From: Bosea sp. BIWAKO-01
Lineage (GTDB): Bacteria > Pseudomonadota > Alphaproteobacteria > Rhizobiales > Beijerinckiaceae
Direction: 5' to 3'
DNA: 64,000 nucleotides
NCBI RefSeq assembly: GCF_001748145.1
Contig: NZ_BCQA01000001.1
Span: 5,916,501 to 5,980,500, forward strand
Shown here: positions 18,262-27,221 of the stretch, piece by piece
Numbering within the stretch: position 1 is the first letter of the stretch
Layout of the letters: every line of letters starts with the position of its first letter
Position numbers and translations under genes: made by a program
The notes under the pieces: generated by a model
Told to the model about the DNA's origin: nothing
Seen by the model: only the letters and a program-made list of their open reading frames with translations
The model's database searches: none

Positions 18262-18660
18262 ACGATTAATATCAAGTTTCCTTGATCACGATGTTCGCGA
18301 CCGGGTCTTTGGCTGGGAGGGACATTGTTGAAAACCAAGGAGCGCCCTGGGAGGGCGCCTCGTTCCGCGTCAATCCGGCTGTCTCCGAACCCGAACTGGT
18401 GAAAATGCCCCCCCAGGAGCCCATGGATTGCTTGGCGGGCGGGCGTTGAGCCCCGCGTCCGGTCGAGCTCGTCCCCGGTCTCGTCACGATCAAGCGGACG
18501 AAGTTCGCCCCCTTGGAAGTGGCGCGATCTATCAGGAACTCCTGCGCGCGAAGCTGACACGACCTGTCAGCGAAATGTCAGCGAGGCGGATGTAGGATCG
18601 ACCATTGAACGGGACGAACGGCGGCGATGGCGCAGTCACGACCCGTGTGCAGGTGACGCG
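18262..18660. other. 399-base intergenic region with one weak hairpin
   Basis: No gene supported. GCGCCCT at 18342-18348 and AGGGCGC at 18352-18358 form a 7-bp stem with a 3-base loop; there is no T run, so a terminator role is doubtful. Confidence 0.4.
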
Positions 18661-18978
18661 ATGATTGCGGGGGACGAAACGCCCACAAGGCCCTGGCGAC
18701 ATCAGGTCCTGCTCGTTGCCGAGGGCGACGATTTCCTCTGTAGGCTCGAGGAGATGGACTCCTGGCTCGAGCGCTGGAAGATCATGTACCGCGTCGTCTC
18801 GGTGAAGCGGGACGAGGGCGCCATACGGATCTGTTTTCGCGAGGCGAGCCTCGCCCACGCCTTCCATGAACACCTTGGCGGCAAGCTCGTGCCGCCTGAC
18901 CCGTGCGCCGTCGCACTGGCGGCCGATCCCCTCGCCGGGTCAGGAAACCCGCTCGCACTGAGAGCCGCCGAAGCGTGA
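18661..18978 (+). CDS. small unknown protein (paralogue of the product at 46943-47275)
   Basis: 105 residues; AGGTG lies a few bases before ATG 18661. The central block HQVLLVAEGDDFLCRLEEMD, then WLERWKIMYRVVSV and FREASLAHAFHEHLGG, aligns without gaps with EVLIPIAGRHFLSRLEAMER, WLGEWNIPYQVVPP and FPRDRFARAFAAMQRG encoded at 47 kb. The pattern looks like a small alpha/beta domain. No known family recognised. Both copies sit in neighbourhoods of small or broken genes. Confidence 0.65.
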   Translation: MIAGDETPTRPWRHQVLLVAEGDDFLCRLEEMDSWLERWKIMYRVVSVKRDEGAIRICFREASLAHAFHEHLGGKLVPPDPCAVALAADPLAGSGNPLALRAAEA

Positions 18979-19070
18979 TCCAGCTCGCCTCGTTCGCGTA
19001 GCCTCTGCGCGCGGCGCGGAAGGCCGGCGGAGCCCGCGCAAGCCTGCCGCCGCATGCCGCGTTGCGCCGC

Positions 19071-19328
19071 TCAATAGCCCAGCGCGCGGAGCAACATGAT
19101 CCGGAACGGATGCGCGAACGCGTAGACCACGAGAATGTTCGCGATCATGACCCCGATCCAGATATGCCGACCGGATCGGGGCATCTTATCCAGCAGCGTG
19201 CCGGCGCTGTCCTGTCACCGGGTCAGCGGCGCCAACACGGCTGCTGCGAGGATCACGACGATCGCTGTCCGGAACAGAACCCAGTGACAACGCGTCATCG
19301 TCAGGTCGGATCTTGATTGCGCATTCAT
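19071..19328 (-). pseudogene. two-span small membrane protein gene interrupted by an in-frame TGA
   Basis: From ATG 19328 (GAGGGAG seven bases upstream) the frame reads 37 codons ending in a hydrophobic segment (TAIVVILAAAVLAPLT), hits TGA at 19215-19217, then continues in the same frame for 47 codons (DKMPRSGRHIWIGVMIANIL, VVYAFAHPFRIMLLRALGY) to TGA at 19071-19073. The two halves make a sensible 85-residue protein with two membrane spans. Explanations: a nonsense-mutated gene, two separate small membrane proteins (a second ATG exists at 19184), or a sequencing error. No selenocysteine machinery is visible here. Confidence 0.6.
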
Positions 19329-19688
19329 GGGCAACTCCCTCACGCACACTCAAACGACGGGGCGGAGGCTGGCGCCGTTGCCGGCAAAGGACAAGCAGAA
19401 ACGCACGAATTCGGCTTGCAGAGGCGCAAGTATTCGGCGCCAGTTGCTTAAGCGCCACACCTGGGACGCAGCGCCAGAATGCAATCGCAGGTCGATTTCT
19501 TGCCGCCCCCTCCCCCGAATGCCAGGACATTCCGCGAATACTAGAGTGACAGCCAGACGGCTGGCGGCGGGATTCAGAGCAGCCGGGTCAGAACCGGGGC
19601 ACGCCCCAAGGGCCCCTGGGCGGCCCCTCTTGGACCTTCACAGCACAGACAGGCGCCGCCCGCCAAGGGCGAGCAGTCTCTGCATCGA
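19329..19688. other. 360-base region without a supportable gene
   Basis: Lies upstream of the interrupted small membrane protein gene and downstream of the next membrane protein gene on the same strand. Its distal end should contain the promoter for the 19328 gene. Open frames here are low-complexity and lack ribosome binding sites. Confidence 0.4.
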
Positions 19689-19940
19689 TCAGGAGACGAC
19701 CTTATCCGCCAGGAACGACCCCACACCCGCGCTCACACCGATAAAAGTCATAAACTGCAAAGTCTCCCCCCAAGACTCTACGTCGAACATAATGAGATAG
19801 AGCAAGGTCAAGACCATCATAAAGGTTTGACCAAACAGCATCCTGAAGCTCTTCTCATGAGCTATGGCAAGCGCTCTAAATCTGCTCTCATGAACTATGA
19901 AAAGCGCTCGCAACTTAGCCAACGTCACAATGCCCCCCAT
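19689..19940 (-). CDS. small membrane protein of unknown function
   Basis: About 83 residues from ATG 19940 (a GTG at 19928 or an upstream start at 20021 are alternatives; AGGAA lies too close to the ATG to decide). After a basic amphipathic helix (RALFIVHESRFRALAIAHEK) come two hydrophobic segments: FGQTFMMVLTLLYLIMF and LQFMTFIGVSAGVGSFLA. The local sequence is noticeably less GC-rich than its surroundings, suggesting horizontal origin. No family recognised. Confidence 0.55.
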   Translation of the reverse strand: MGGIVTLAKLRALFIVHESRFRALAIAHEKSFRMLFGQTFMMVLTLLYLIMFDVESWGETLQFMTFIGVSAGVGSFLADKVVS

Positions 19941-20236
19941 TTCCTGCCCGCAGAACGCCGTGGCCTGGATGCTGGATCGCAAGCTGCAGTTCATTCCTGC
20001 AGATGCGCCCCTGGGTTGCAATATCGGCCAAGGGCGAGCCGCGGGCTTTTTTCCTCACGTTGCGTCAACAATACAGCCCGCCGGCCGCAAGAACGCGCCA
20101 GGTTTGGTCGAACCTGCTCATGGCAGGCCCTCATCTCGATGAAGGCCCGCCGCCCGCGGCGGGATTGGACGGCAACTGCGCCGGGATCGGCGTCGCGACA
20201 GGGAGGAGCCGCCGTCCTGGCGAAGCAGCCTTCAGG

Positions 20237-21535
20237 TCACGCCCCGACGATCGACGAGACGTCGATCGCATAGATCTGCCGCTCATGCTCGTGCATCGAA
20301 TCGATGCAGACGGTGCGGCCGTCCTGGCTCCAGCGCGGATGCAGGTCGCAGCGGTTCTCCTTCGTCAGCTTCGGGTCGGCATAAAGGGTGCCGATATCGT
20401 AGCGGATGTCGTTGGCGACGTCGTAGAGGATCAGGATCCGCTCATTGCTGACAGGGTCGGGATAGGTGTCGGTCAGCAGCCAGCGCTGATCGACCGGCGA
20501 ATAGGTCATGTGCCCATTTTCGGTCAGCACGCCCTTGCCGACGATGGAGACAAGGGCAGGCTCGGCATCCTCGTAGAGATGGTAGTGGATCGCGCCTGCA
20601 TGCGGCCCCCAGACGATGATGTGATCATCATCGCGCCAGAGCGGATGGGAGATCTGATATTCGGACTTCTCGTAGTCGAAGGTGCCGACCGCGGTCGGGT
20701 CGAAGTCGTCCTGCAGCTGCGGCAGCGGATGGTCCGAGCACTCCAGCAGCCTGATCGAGCCGCCATCGGGATCCATGGTGATCAGCCGATGCAGGAAACA
20801 GGTCTCGTCCTCGACGCGCTCGGTCCAGCGATGCAGGAAGAGGATGCGGTTGGAGGACGGGTTGATCTCGATATGGCTGACCCAGTGGATCGCCTTGGCC
20901 ATCGACGGGCGGTGATCCAGCGCCTTCAGATCGGCATAGCTGACGAGCAGCCTGGTTTCCCCGGTCTCGAGATCGAGACGGTGGATGCCGTCATCCCCCG
21001 GGCAAGGCTGCAGGTCGGCGCGGCGCCCGGCGAGGCCGGCATAGCCGATCGTCTTGTGGGTGACGTAGAGCCGTTCATAGTCGACGGTCAGCGCGTAGCG
21101 ACCATTCGGGGCCGCGACATAGATCGGCGTGTCCAACTGGCGCGAGCAGCCGCTGGCGCGGTCGAAGATGACGGAACCGAAGCCGGGATAGAGGCCAGTG
21201 CTTCCATCGGTGCGGATATTATAGATCAGCCTCTCGCTGCGTGCCGCGTCGAGCCATTGCAGCTGGCTGCCCATCTGCCAGTTCCAGGCTGTCGTGCGGC
21301 CGCAGACATGGAACTCGCCGCTGCCTGCCAGGTCGAAATAGCCGATCTCGGCGACGCTGTCGGGCGCGAGCTCGAAATCGCGCGCAGCGACGCGGTGCCC
21401 GAGCAGGATGCGGTTCCCTGCGCCCCAATTGGTCTTGTCGTAATAGCCGAAGAAGTGATGGCCGGCGCCGTTGCCGATCCGCGAGATCGGACAGGTTCGC
21501 GGGATCGGTTGAACCAGACTATGCATCGGCGTCAC
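20237..21535 (-). CDS. beta-propeller protein, oligogalacturonate-lyase/TolB-like
   Basis: 432 residues from GTG 21535, or 429 from ATG 21526. The sequence shows repeated propeller blades with His/Asp-rich motifs: GHHFFGYYDKTNW at the start, HWVSHIEINPSSNRILFLHR, SHPLWRDDDHIIVWGPHAG, CDLHPRWSQDGRTVCIDS. This arrangement is that of the Ogl-like seven-bladed family, where His residues bind metal, but no pectin-degradation genes are nearby and no signal peptide is visible. The gene shares a promoter/leader module with the dipeptide ABC operon at 29.9 kb, so a role in peptide or conjugate metabolism is more likely than pectin lysis. Confidence 0.7.
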   Translation of the reverse strand: MTPMHSLVQPIPRTCPISRIGNGAGHHFFGYYDKTNWGAGNRILLGHRVAARDFELAPDSVAEIGYFDLAGSGEFHVCGRTTAWNWQMGSQLQWLDAARSERLIYNIRTDGSTGLYPGFGSVIFDRASGCSRQLDTPIYVAAPNGRYALTVDYERLYVTHKTIGYAGLAGRRADLQPCPGDDGIHRLDLETGETRLLVSYADLKALDHRPSMAKAIHWVSHIEINPSSNRILFLHRWTERVEDETCFLHRLITMDPDGGSIRLLECSDHPLPQLQDDFDPTAVGTFDYEKSEYQISHPLWRDDDHIIVWGPHAGAIHYHLYEDAEPALVSIVGKGVLTENGHMTYSPVDQRWLLTDTYPDPVSNERILILYDVANDIRYDIGTLYADPKLTKENRCDLHPRWSQDGRTVCIDSMHEHERQIYAIDVSSIVGA

Positions 21536-21554
21536 TTGTGCTCTCGAGAGGTCC

Positions 21555-21680
21555 GGGCGGAGCGCCGCCCGTAGCGGTTGTTTCCGCCGAGCCGGCGAAG
21601 CGAACAGGCGCCGAGAATATGGTTTCGGGGGAATACGAAAAATTCTTTTTTGAAACGTCTTTATACAGAAATGATATACA
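21555..21680. promoter_or_regulatory. copy A of a repeated promoter/leader module
   Basis: Between the divergent propeller and LysR genes. A 50-base block at 21631-21680 (containing AAAAATTCTTTT and GAAATGATATACA) matches 29984-30034 at roughly four of five positions, and GCGGAGCGCCGCCCG at 21557-21571 is identical to 29914-29928 with nearly the same spacing. On the minus strand the second element forms a short hairpin (GGGCGG/CCGCCC) in the propeller mRNA leader. TTC-N6-GAA inside the AT-rich block is a candidate LysR-type half-site pair. Confidence 0.7.
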
Positions 21681-21711
21681 CTGATTCAGATGCTGGGGAG
21701 GACGAGGTTTT

Positions 21712-22590
21712 ATGGGCAGGCCACTGAACTTCCAACAGATTCAGGTCTTCAAGACGGTCATGGAAACCGGCACGACGACCAAGGCCGCGATCGCGCTCAA
21801 CACCACCCAGCCCTCGATCAGCCGCAAGCTCGCCGACCTGCAGCAGGCCACTGGCGTGCAGCTCTTCGAGCTCCATCACGGGCGGCTGCGCCCGACGCGC
21901 GAAGGGCGCCATCTCTACCAGTCGGTCCGCAAGCATTTCGAAGGGCTCGCGAAGATCGAAACCGTGGTCGGCATCCTCAGGAAATCGGGTGCAGGCGTGC
22001 TGCGTATCGGCAGCACGCCGACGCTCGCCACCGGGCTGCTGCCGAAGGTGATCGAGCGCTTCATGCAGCGCTTCCCCGGCACCTTCATCAGCCTGCAGAC
22101 CGAGGCGACGCCCCAGCTCGAAGACCATCTGCGCCAGGAGCTGATCGACCTCGCCCTCACCACCGGGGCGATGGATACGGCGTTGTTTCAATGCTCGACG
22201 ATTGCCCGGGCCAAGGCCGTCTGCATCGTGCCCCACGACCATGAACTCGCCCGCCTGCCCTCTGTCGATCTCGACACGCTCCAGCGCTTCAGGCTGATCC
22301 TGCTCAACGACTCCGACAACATCGTCATCCGGATGCGGGAATTGCTGGGCGAGAACGGCTATCCCGAGGATGTCGCGGTTGAGACCAATTCATCGATCAC
22401 CATTTGCGCGCTGGTCGCGGCCGGCGTCGGGATCGGCGTCGTCAATCCGTTCATCGCCAATACTTTCTCGGGACAGTTCGCGATCAAGGACCTGAACCCG
22501 CCGATCCCGGTCGAGGTGTTGCTGGCGCAATCGATCACCATGGCGCCGTCCATGCTGACCAAGGCCTTTTCCGAGATGCTCGTGTCATAG
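21712..22590 (+). CDS. LysR-family transcriptional regulator
   Basis: 292 residues. N-terminal winged HTH: FQQIQVFKTVMETGTTTKAA, LNTTQPSISRKLADLQQATG, LFELHHGRLRPTREGRHLY. The C-terminal periplasmic-binding-like inducer domain includes LRIGSTPTLATGLLPKVIE and ALVAAGVGIGVVNPF. The group resembles regulators of opine or amino-acid catabolism such as OccR/NocR. It is divergent from the propeller gene, convergent with the S41 protease gene, and its start lies 32 bases after the repeated module; I infer that it regulates both copies. Confidence 0.85.
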   Translation: MGRPLNFQQIQVFKTVMETGTTTKAAIALNTTQPSISRKLADLQQATGVQLFELHHGRLRPTREGRHLYQSVRKHFEGLAKIETVVGILRKSGAGVLRIGSTPTLATGLLPKVIERFMQRFPGTFISLQTEATPQLEDHLRQELIDLALTTGAMDTALFQCSTIARAKAVCIVPHDHELARLPSVDLDTLQRFRLILLNDSDNIVIRMRELLGENGYPEDVAVETNSSITICALVAAGVGIGVVNPFIANTFSGQFAIKDLNPPIPVEVLLAQSITMAPSMLTKAFSEMLVS

Positions 22591-22626
22591 GCATCCCGGG
22601 GAAGACGCATCGCGCGATGCCGGCCG

Positions 22627-24069
22627 TCATAACGCCTGCGGCCTGCCCTTGCGCGCCATGGCCAGGACCCGGTCGAGGATCGTGTCGGTTTTACCGAGCC
22701 AATCCGACATCCGGGCTTCCATGGCGATATCGGGGGCGATGCCGAAACCGTCATACATCTCCCCGCTCTTCTGGAAGGAGGCCATCGTCGAGAGCCGCAC
22801 CCTGATGCGGCTCTGCGGCAGCAGGAACGGGATGCTGTTGCCGCTGCGCCCGTTGCTGGCCGAGCCGACCAGCGTGACGTTCCGCCAGCCCTTGAAGGTC
22901 GACACGAAGATGTCGCCGGCGCTGCCTACGCCCCAGTCCATCAGGACATAGACCGGCCGGTCATAGTGCGGCTTGCCGGCAACCGCGCGCAGCACCCCGA
23001 AATACCAGTCGGTGAAGTCACCATCCGGCACCTGCCATTGCGGCTCGAACCCGGCAAGAAGTGCCTCGAGCGCGATCCTGTCATCGGCAGGGAGATCGGG
23101 GTCGGCCCGATAGGACATCGCCTTGTCATCGACCTTGAGAAGATCGACGAGGCTTTCCAGCGGGGTCTCCACCGGAGCCCGCAGCCTTGCGACATTATGG
23201 ATATAGGGGCCGTCCTCCGGCGTCATGAAATAGGGAAAGAGCGCCGACAGGCACTCCCGCGTACCGCCGCCACATTGGCGCGCATCGATGATCAGGGCAT
23301 CCGTATCGCGCAGCGGCGCCATCAGCTCGTCGATGCGTGCAGCCAGCGCGCTGTCATTCTGGGAATGGATGCGGAGATAGCCGATATTCCCCGGCCGGAT
23401 GCCGCTTTCGGTCGGCAGCGGCAGCAAGGGCCCGGGCGCCATCGGCGCCGCCGCGACCGGTACCAGGACCGTCCTGACCGACTGATTGCCGGCGTCGCAG
23501 AGCTCGAATGCGATATTCGGATCATCGCGCAGCCCGAGCTCCCGGCGCATGTAGCTCACATGGCGGAGCAGCCGCAGAGCACGGGTGAGGCGCTGCGAGC
23601 GCGAGGCATAGGGGCCGCTCGTGATGTCGCCGGCTTTCTCCAGCCATTGCAGGAACGGCAGGCCGTCGATCGAGCGGACGAACGGATGCGCGCCATCGAG
23701 CAGGCGCCGCGTGTCCGGATCAAAGGCAAAGGCCAGATTGTGTTCGACGCCGATCGCGACCGGGCTATGGCCGTCCGGCAGAACCTGCATCCAGTCGACG
23801 ACCTGGGCGTGTGAATCGCCGAGATGCTGGACGAGCTTCTGGACCTGAAGCGTGAGATTGCGGACAGAAACCCGTTCCGGAAGCCGCTCAGCCATAGCCT
23901 GGATCGCCCGCTCGTAGGGATAGCCGACTGCCGCCACATAGGAATGGCGGGTGCGAATGATCTCCTGCAGCGTCGCCAGATCGGCCCGGGCCTCCTCAGC
24001 TGCGATCAGTCGTTCAAGCGGGCCGGGCTCGACGAGGCGGTTGTTCAGGAAGGCTGCGAAGGCGGTCAT
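22627..24069 (-). CDS. S41-family-like peptidase / tail-specific protease domain protein
   Basis: 480 residues from ATG 24069 (weak GGATG upstream). The C-terminal half matches the S41 core: IGYLRIHSQNDSALAARIDE, DTDALIIDARQCGGGTRECL, RPVYVLMDWGVGSAGDIFVS (candidate Ser/Lys region, with a Ser in GSAG), TLVGSASNGRSGNSIPFLLP and GFGIAPDI. No signal peptide, so it is probably cytosolic. As the last gene of the dipeptide ABC operon (126 bases after the ATPase) it could cleave the imported peptides. The catalytic Lys is not clearly assigned. Confidence 0.75.
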   Translation of the reverse strand: MTAFAAFLNNRLVEPGPLERLIAAEEARADLATLQEIIRTRHSYVAAVGYPYERAIQAMAERLPERVSVRNLTLQVQKLVQHLGDSHAQVVDWMQVLPDGHSPVAIGVEHNLAFAFDPDTRRLLDGAHPFVRSIDGLPFLQWLEKAGDITSGPYASRSQRLTRALRLLRHVSYMRRELGLRDDPNIAFELCDAGNQSVRTVLVPVAAAPMAPGPLLPLPTESGIRPGNIGYLRIHSQNDSALAARIDELMAPLRDTDALIIDARQCGGGTRECLSALFPYFMTPEDGPYIHNVARLRAPVETPLESLVDLLKVDDKAMSYRADPDLPADDRIALEALLAGFEPQWQVPDGDFTDWYFGVLRAVAGKPHYDRPVYVLMDWGVGSAGDIFVSTFKGWRNVTLVGSASNGRSGNSIPFLLPQSRIRVRLSTMASFQKSGEMYDGFGIAPDIAMEARMSDWLGKTDTILDRVLAMARKGRPQAL

Positions 24070-24194
24070 GGCATCCAACGGTTCTGACGATCGATTGTGG
24101 TGATCACGGTCGACGGGGCCGTCTGCCCCCCGCCCCGATTCCATCTGCCGTGATGGGCTTCGGCTATCGCCGGGGCGGCCGCGCCGGCCGCCTT

Positions 24195-25289
24195 TCACTG
24201 GTGTTCGCGAAGCTCGGGCGCGGCAGGAGAACGACCGGGAGGCAGGCCGATCCCGGCGTCCGGCGAGGCCGGCTCGGGATGATGGCAGGCCGCGAGATGC
24301 GCGCCCGCCGCACCATCCGCCGTGAGTTCCGGGCTAACGCGTGCGCAAAGATCCGTGGCTTTCCAGCAGCGTGTCCGGAAATGGCAGCCCGAGGGCGGAT
24401 CGGCGGGATTGGGCGGGTCGCCCTGGAGCGTGATGCGCTGGCGCTGCCGGCTGGCCTCGCGCCCCCTGGCCTGCGGGATCGCCGAGATCAGGGCCATCGT
24501 GTAGGGGTGGCGCGGCTGCGCAAAGATGGCGTCGCGGGGACCCATCTCGACGATACGGCCGAGATACATGACAGCGATCCGGTCGCTGACATAGCGAACC
24601 ACCGAGAGATCGTGGCCAATGAAGACGAAGGTCAGGCCGAGGTCCCGGCGCAATTCGCCGAGCAGATTGAGCACCTGGGCCTGAACCGAGACGTCGAGCG
24701 CCGAGACGGGCTCGTCGAGAAACAGGACTTTTGGCTCCAGGATGAGGCTACGCGCGATGCCGACTCGCTGGCGCTGGCCGCCGGAGAGTTGGTGCGGATA
24801 GCGATCGCCATGTTGCGGATCGAGCCCCACCTTCTCGAGCATCGCCAGAACGCGCTCATGCCGTTCAGAGGCGCGCGGAGAGAGCCCGGCGATGCGCAGC
24901 GGCTCCTCGACGATTTTGTGCACCGTCATGCGCGGATCGAGCGATGCGAACGGATTCTGGAAGACCAGCTGCACGTCCTGGCGCCAGCGCCGCAATGCGC
25001 GCGCGTCCATCTGCAGGACGTCGCTGCCCTCGTAGAGGAAGGATCCGCCCGTGGCCGGCACCAGGCGCAGCAGGGCGTTCAGCAGCGAGGATTTTCCGCA
25101 GCCGGACTCGCCGACGATGCCGAGCGCTTCCCCGCGCCTGACCGAAAAGGAGACGTCCGACACTGCCTGGATCGCCCCGACCTGCCGCCGCAGCAGGCCG
25201 CCGCGAACCGGGTAGTGACAGACCAGACCGTTGACCTCGATCAGCGGCGGCGAGGCGTCAGCCGCTCTAGGCGACGGCACGGCTGGCAT
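24195..25289 (-). CDS. dipeptide/oligopeptide ABC transporter ATP-binding protein (DppF/OppF type)
   Basis: 364 residues from ATG 25289 (AGAGG upstream), overlapping the end of the first ATPase gene by 23 bases. Walker A GESGCGKSS, signature LSGGQRQRVGIAR, Walker B VLFLDEPVSALDVS, H-loop FIGHDLSVV. The C-terminal oligopeptide-ABC extension contains the Cys-rich HFRTRCWKATDLCARVSPEL motif, known to bind an iron-sulfur cluster in some homologues. Pairs with the DppD-type subunit on the cytosolic face. Confidence 0.9.
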   Translation of the reverse strand: MPAVPSPRAADASPPLIEVNGLVCHYPVRGGLLRRQVGAIQAVSDVSFSVRRGEALGIVGESGCGKSSLLNALLRLVPATGGSFLYEGSDVLQMDARALRRWRQDVQLVFQNPFASLDPRMTVHKIVEEPLRIAGLSPRASERHERVLAMLEKVGLDPQHGDRYPHQLSGGQRQRVGIARSLILEPKVLFLDEPVSALDVSVQAQVLNLLGELRRDLGLTFVFIGHDLSVVRYVSDRIAVMYLGRIVEMGPRDAIFAQPRHPYTMALISAIPQARGREASRQRQRITLQGDPPNPADPPSGCHFRTRCWKATDLCARVSPELTADGAAGAHLAACHHPEPASPDAGIGLPPGRSPAAPELREHQ

Positions 25290-26313
25290 CGGCGAGAACC
25301 TCTTCACTGAAATGGCATGCGACGCGCCGGCCGGGCGCGATCTCGCGCAAGGCAGGGCGTGTCTCGAGACAGGACTGCCGGCGCAGCGGGCAGCGCGGCG
25401 CGAACCCGCATCCCGGTCCGGCGGTCGCGAGGCTGGCTGACAGGCCGGGGATCGAAGGCAGCGTCTGCACGCTGCTGTCGAGATGGGGAACGCATGCCGC
25501 CAGGGCCCTGGCATAGGGTTGGGCCGGGTTGGTCAGGATCTCGTCCGGCGTCCCCGCCTCCACGGCGCGTCCGGCATAGAGCACGATGACACGGTCGGCG
25601 ACCTCGGCGACGACACCGAAATCATGGGTGATCAGCAGCAGCCCCATGCCGCGCTCCTGCTGGAGGCCGACGAGCAGGTCGAGAATCTGGCGCTGGACCG
25701 TGACGTCCAGCGCCGTGGTCGGCTCGTCCGCGATCAGGAAGGCAGGCTCGAGCGCGATCGCCATCGCGATCATGGCGCGCTGGCGCATGCCGCCCGAGAA
25801 TTGATGCGGATAGGCGCCTGCCCGCTCCTCGGCGTTCGGCAGGCCGACCTTCTTCATCAGGGCGATGGCCTCGCGCCTTGCGTCAGCCGCGGTCGCCCCG
25901 CGATGGACCCGGAACATCTCGGCGATCTGCCAGCCGATGGAATAGACCGGATTGAGCGCGGTCGGCGCATCCTGATGCACCATCGCCATTCTGGAACCCC
26001 GGAGCATCCGCCGCCGCTGCGCCGGCATGGTCAAAAGGTCCTCGCCCATGAAGCGGATGCTTCCGCCGGTCACGCCTGCGGCCGGCGGCAGGATGTCCAT
26101 GACCGCAAGGGCGGACATGCTCTTGCCGGCGCCGGATTCACCGATCACGGCGACCACCTCGCCGGGGCGCACCTGAAAGGACAGGTCCGCCACGATCGGG
26201 ACCGCGCGCGGCCCGCGCCCGAGCGCCACCGAGAGCGCCTCCACCTCGAGAAGCGGCTCCCCGCCACTGATTGTCTTGAAGCCAGTCATCGTGCTGCCGG
26301 GCATGGTTTTCAC
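25267..26313 (-). CDS. dipeptide/oligopeptide ABC transporter ATP-binding protein (DppD/OppD type)
   Basis: 348 residues; its ATG overlaps the TGA of the permease gene by 4 bases (26310-26313). Walker [10 protein letters not shown], signature [19 protein letters not shown], Walker [15 protein letters not shown], switch [11 protein letters not shown]-terminal Cys motif [14 protein letters not shown]. Hydrolyses ATP to drive peptide import with its DppF-type partner. Confidence 0.9.
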   Translation of the reverse strand: MKTMPGSTMTGFKTISGGEPLLEVEALSVALGRGPRAVPIVADLSFQVRPGEVVAVIGESGAGKSMSALAVMDILPPAAGVTGGSIRFMGEDLLTMPAQRRRMLRGSRMAMVHQDAPTALNPVYSIGWQIAEMFRVHRGATAADARREAIALMKKVGLPNAEERAGAYPHQFSGGMRQRAMIAMAIALEPAFLIADEPTTALDVTVQRQILDLLVGLQQERGMGLLLITHDFGVVAEVADRVIVLYAGRAVEAGTPDEILTNPAQPYARALAACVPHLDSSVQTLPSIPGLSASLATAGPGCGFAPRCPLRRQSCLETRPALREIAPGRRVACHFSEEVLADASRAVA

Positions 26314-27221
26314 CGCGAGCGAGGGTCGAAGGCGCGGCGGACGGCTTCGCCGAGCATGACCAGGGCCAGGACGGTCACGGTCAGCACCAGGCTCGGGAAC
26401 ATCAGCATATGCGGCGCGCTGGCGAGATAGGGCTGGGCATCGCTGATCGCGGTGCCCCAGGAGATGGTCGGCGGCTGCAGGCCGAGCCCGAGATAGGAGA
26501 GCGTCGCTTCGGTCCCGACATAGCTGCCGAGCGAGAGCGTCGCGAGGACGAGCAGCGGGGCGACCGCGTTCGGCAGCACATGGCGCAGCGCGATCCAGGT
26601 GCTGCTCGCCCCGGCAACGCGCGCGGCGCGGACATATTCGGCGTTCCGGATCTGCAGCACGCTGGCGCGCATCAGCCGCGCCTCGGTGGCCCAGCCCAGC
26701 AGCGAGAGCACCAGCGCCAGGCGCAGCACACCGCCACCCGTATTGCCCAGCGTGGCGAGGATGACGATCGCCCCGAGCAGCGTGGGCAGGCCGAGCACGA
26801 CATCGGTGACGCGCGAGATCACCGCATCGATCACGCCGCCGTTGAAGCCGGCCACGAGCCCCAGGGCTCCGCCGATCAGGGTGCTCCCGAGCGTCGCGAG
26901 GAGCGCCACCGACAACGAGGCGCGGGCGCCATAGACCGTCCGGGCGAAGACGTCGCAGCCCTGGATGTCGAACCCGAACCAGCTGCCATAGGCCGGCGGC
27001 TTGCGCGAATTCAGCAGGATGCAGCGCTGCGGATCGACATTGGTGAAGAGGCCGGGCGCGAGCGCCATCACGGCGAGGATCGCGAGCACCACGAGCGCGA
27101 CCCAGACGAGCGGCGACTTGCCGAGGAGAGCCAGCGCCTCGCCGGTGAGCGAGCGGTTGCGCCGACGCGGCTCCACGCCGTCTTTGCCAGCGAGCGGCGT
27201 GGCCTGAAGCAGATCAGTCAT
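26310..27221 (-). CDS. dipeptide ABC transporter permease (DppC type)
   Basis: 303 residues with the OppC/DppC N-terminal extension (a single span after residue 35, LVWVALVVLAILAVMALAPG), a periplasmic loop with DPQRCILLNSRKPPAYGSWF and GCDVFARTVYGAR, then five spans and the coupling loop AARVAGASSTWIALRHVLPN. Inner membrane. The start overlaps the end of the DppB gene by 8 bases; the stop overlaps the DppD start. Confidence 0.9.
   Translation of the reverse strand: MTDLLQATPLAGKDGVEPRRRNRSLTGEALALLGKSPLVWVALVVLAILAVMALAPGLFTNVDPQRCILLNSRKPPAYGSWFGFDIQGCDVFARTVYGARASLSVALLATLGSTLIGGALGLVAGFNGGVIDAVISRVTDVVLGLPTLLGAIVILATLGNTGGGVLRLALVLSLLGWATEARLMRASVLQIRNAEYVRAARVAGASSTWIALRHVLPNAVAPLLVLATLSLGSYVGTEATLSYLGLGLQPPTISWGTAISDAQPYLASAPHMLMFPSLVLTVTVLALVMLGEAVRRAFDPRSR

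Noticed and set aside
18342..18358. 7-bp hairpin as a terminator
   Set aside because: No T run on either strand and no gene ending nearby; kept only as a note in the intergenic entry.
20003..21574. 523-codon plus-strand open frame opposite the propeller gene
   Set aside because: No motif or ribosome binding site, and the minus strand encodes a coherent propeller protein.
22607..22620. 14-base palindrome GCATCGCGCGATGC between convergent LysR and S41 genes
   Set aside because: Made of CG-rich alternating bases common here and lacking a T run; not strong enough for a terminator call.
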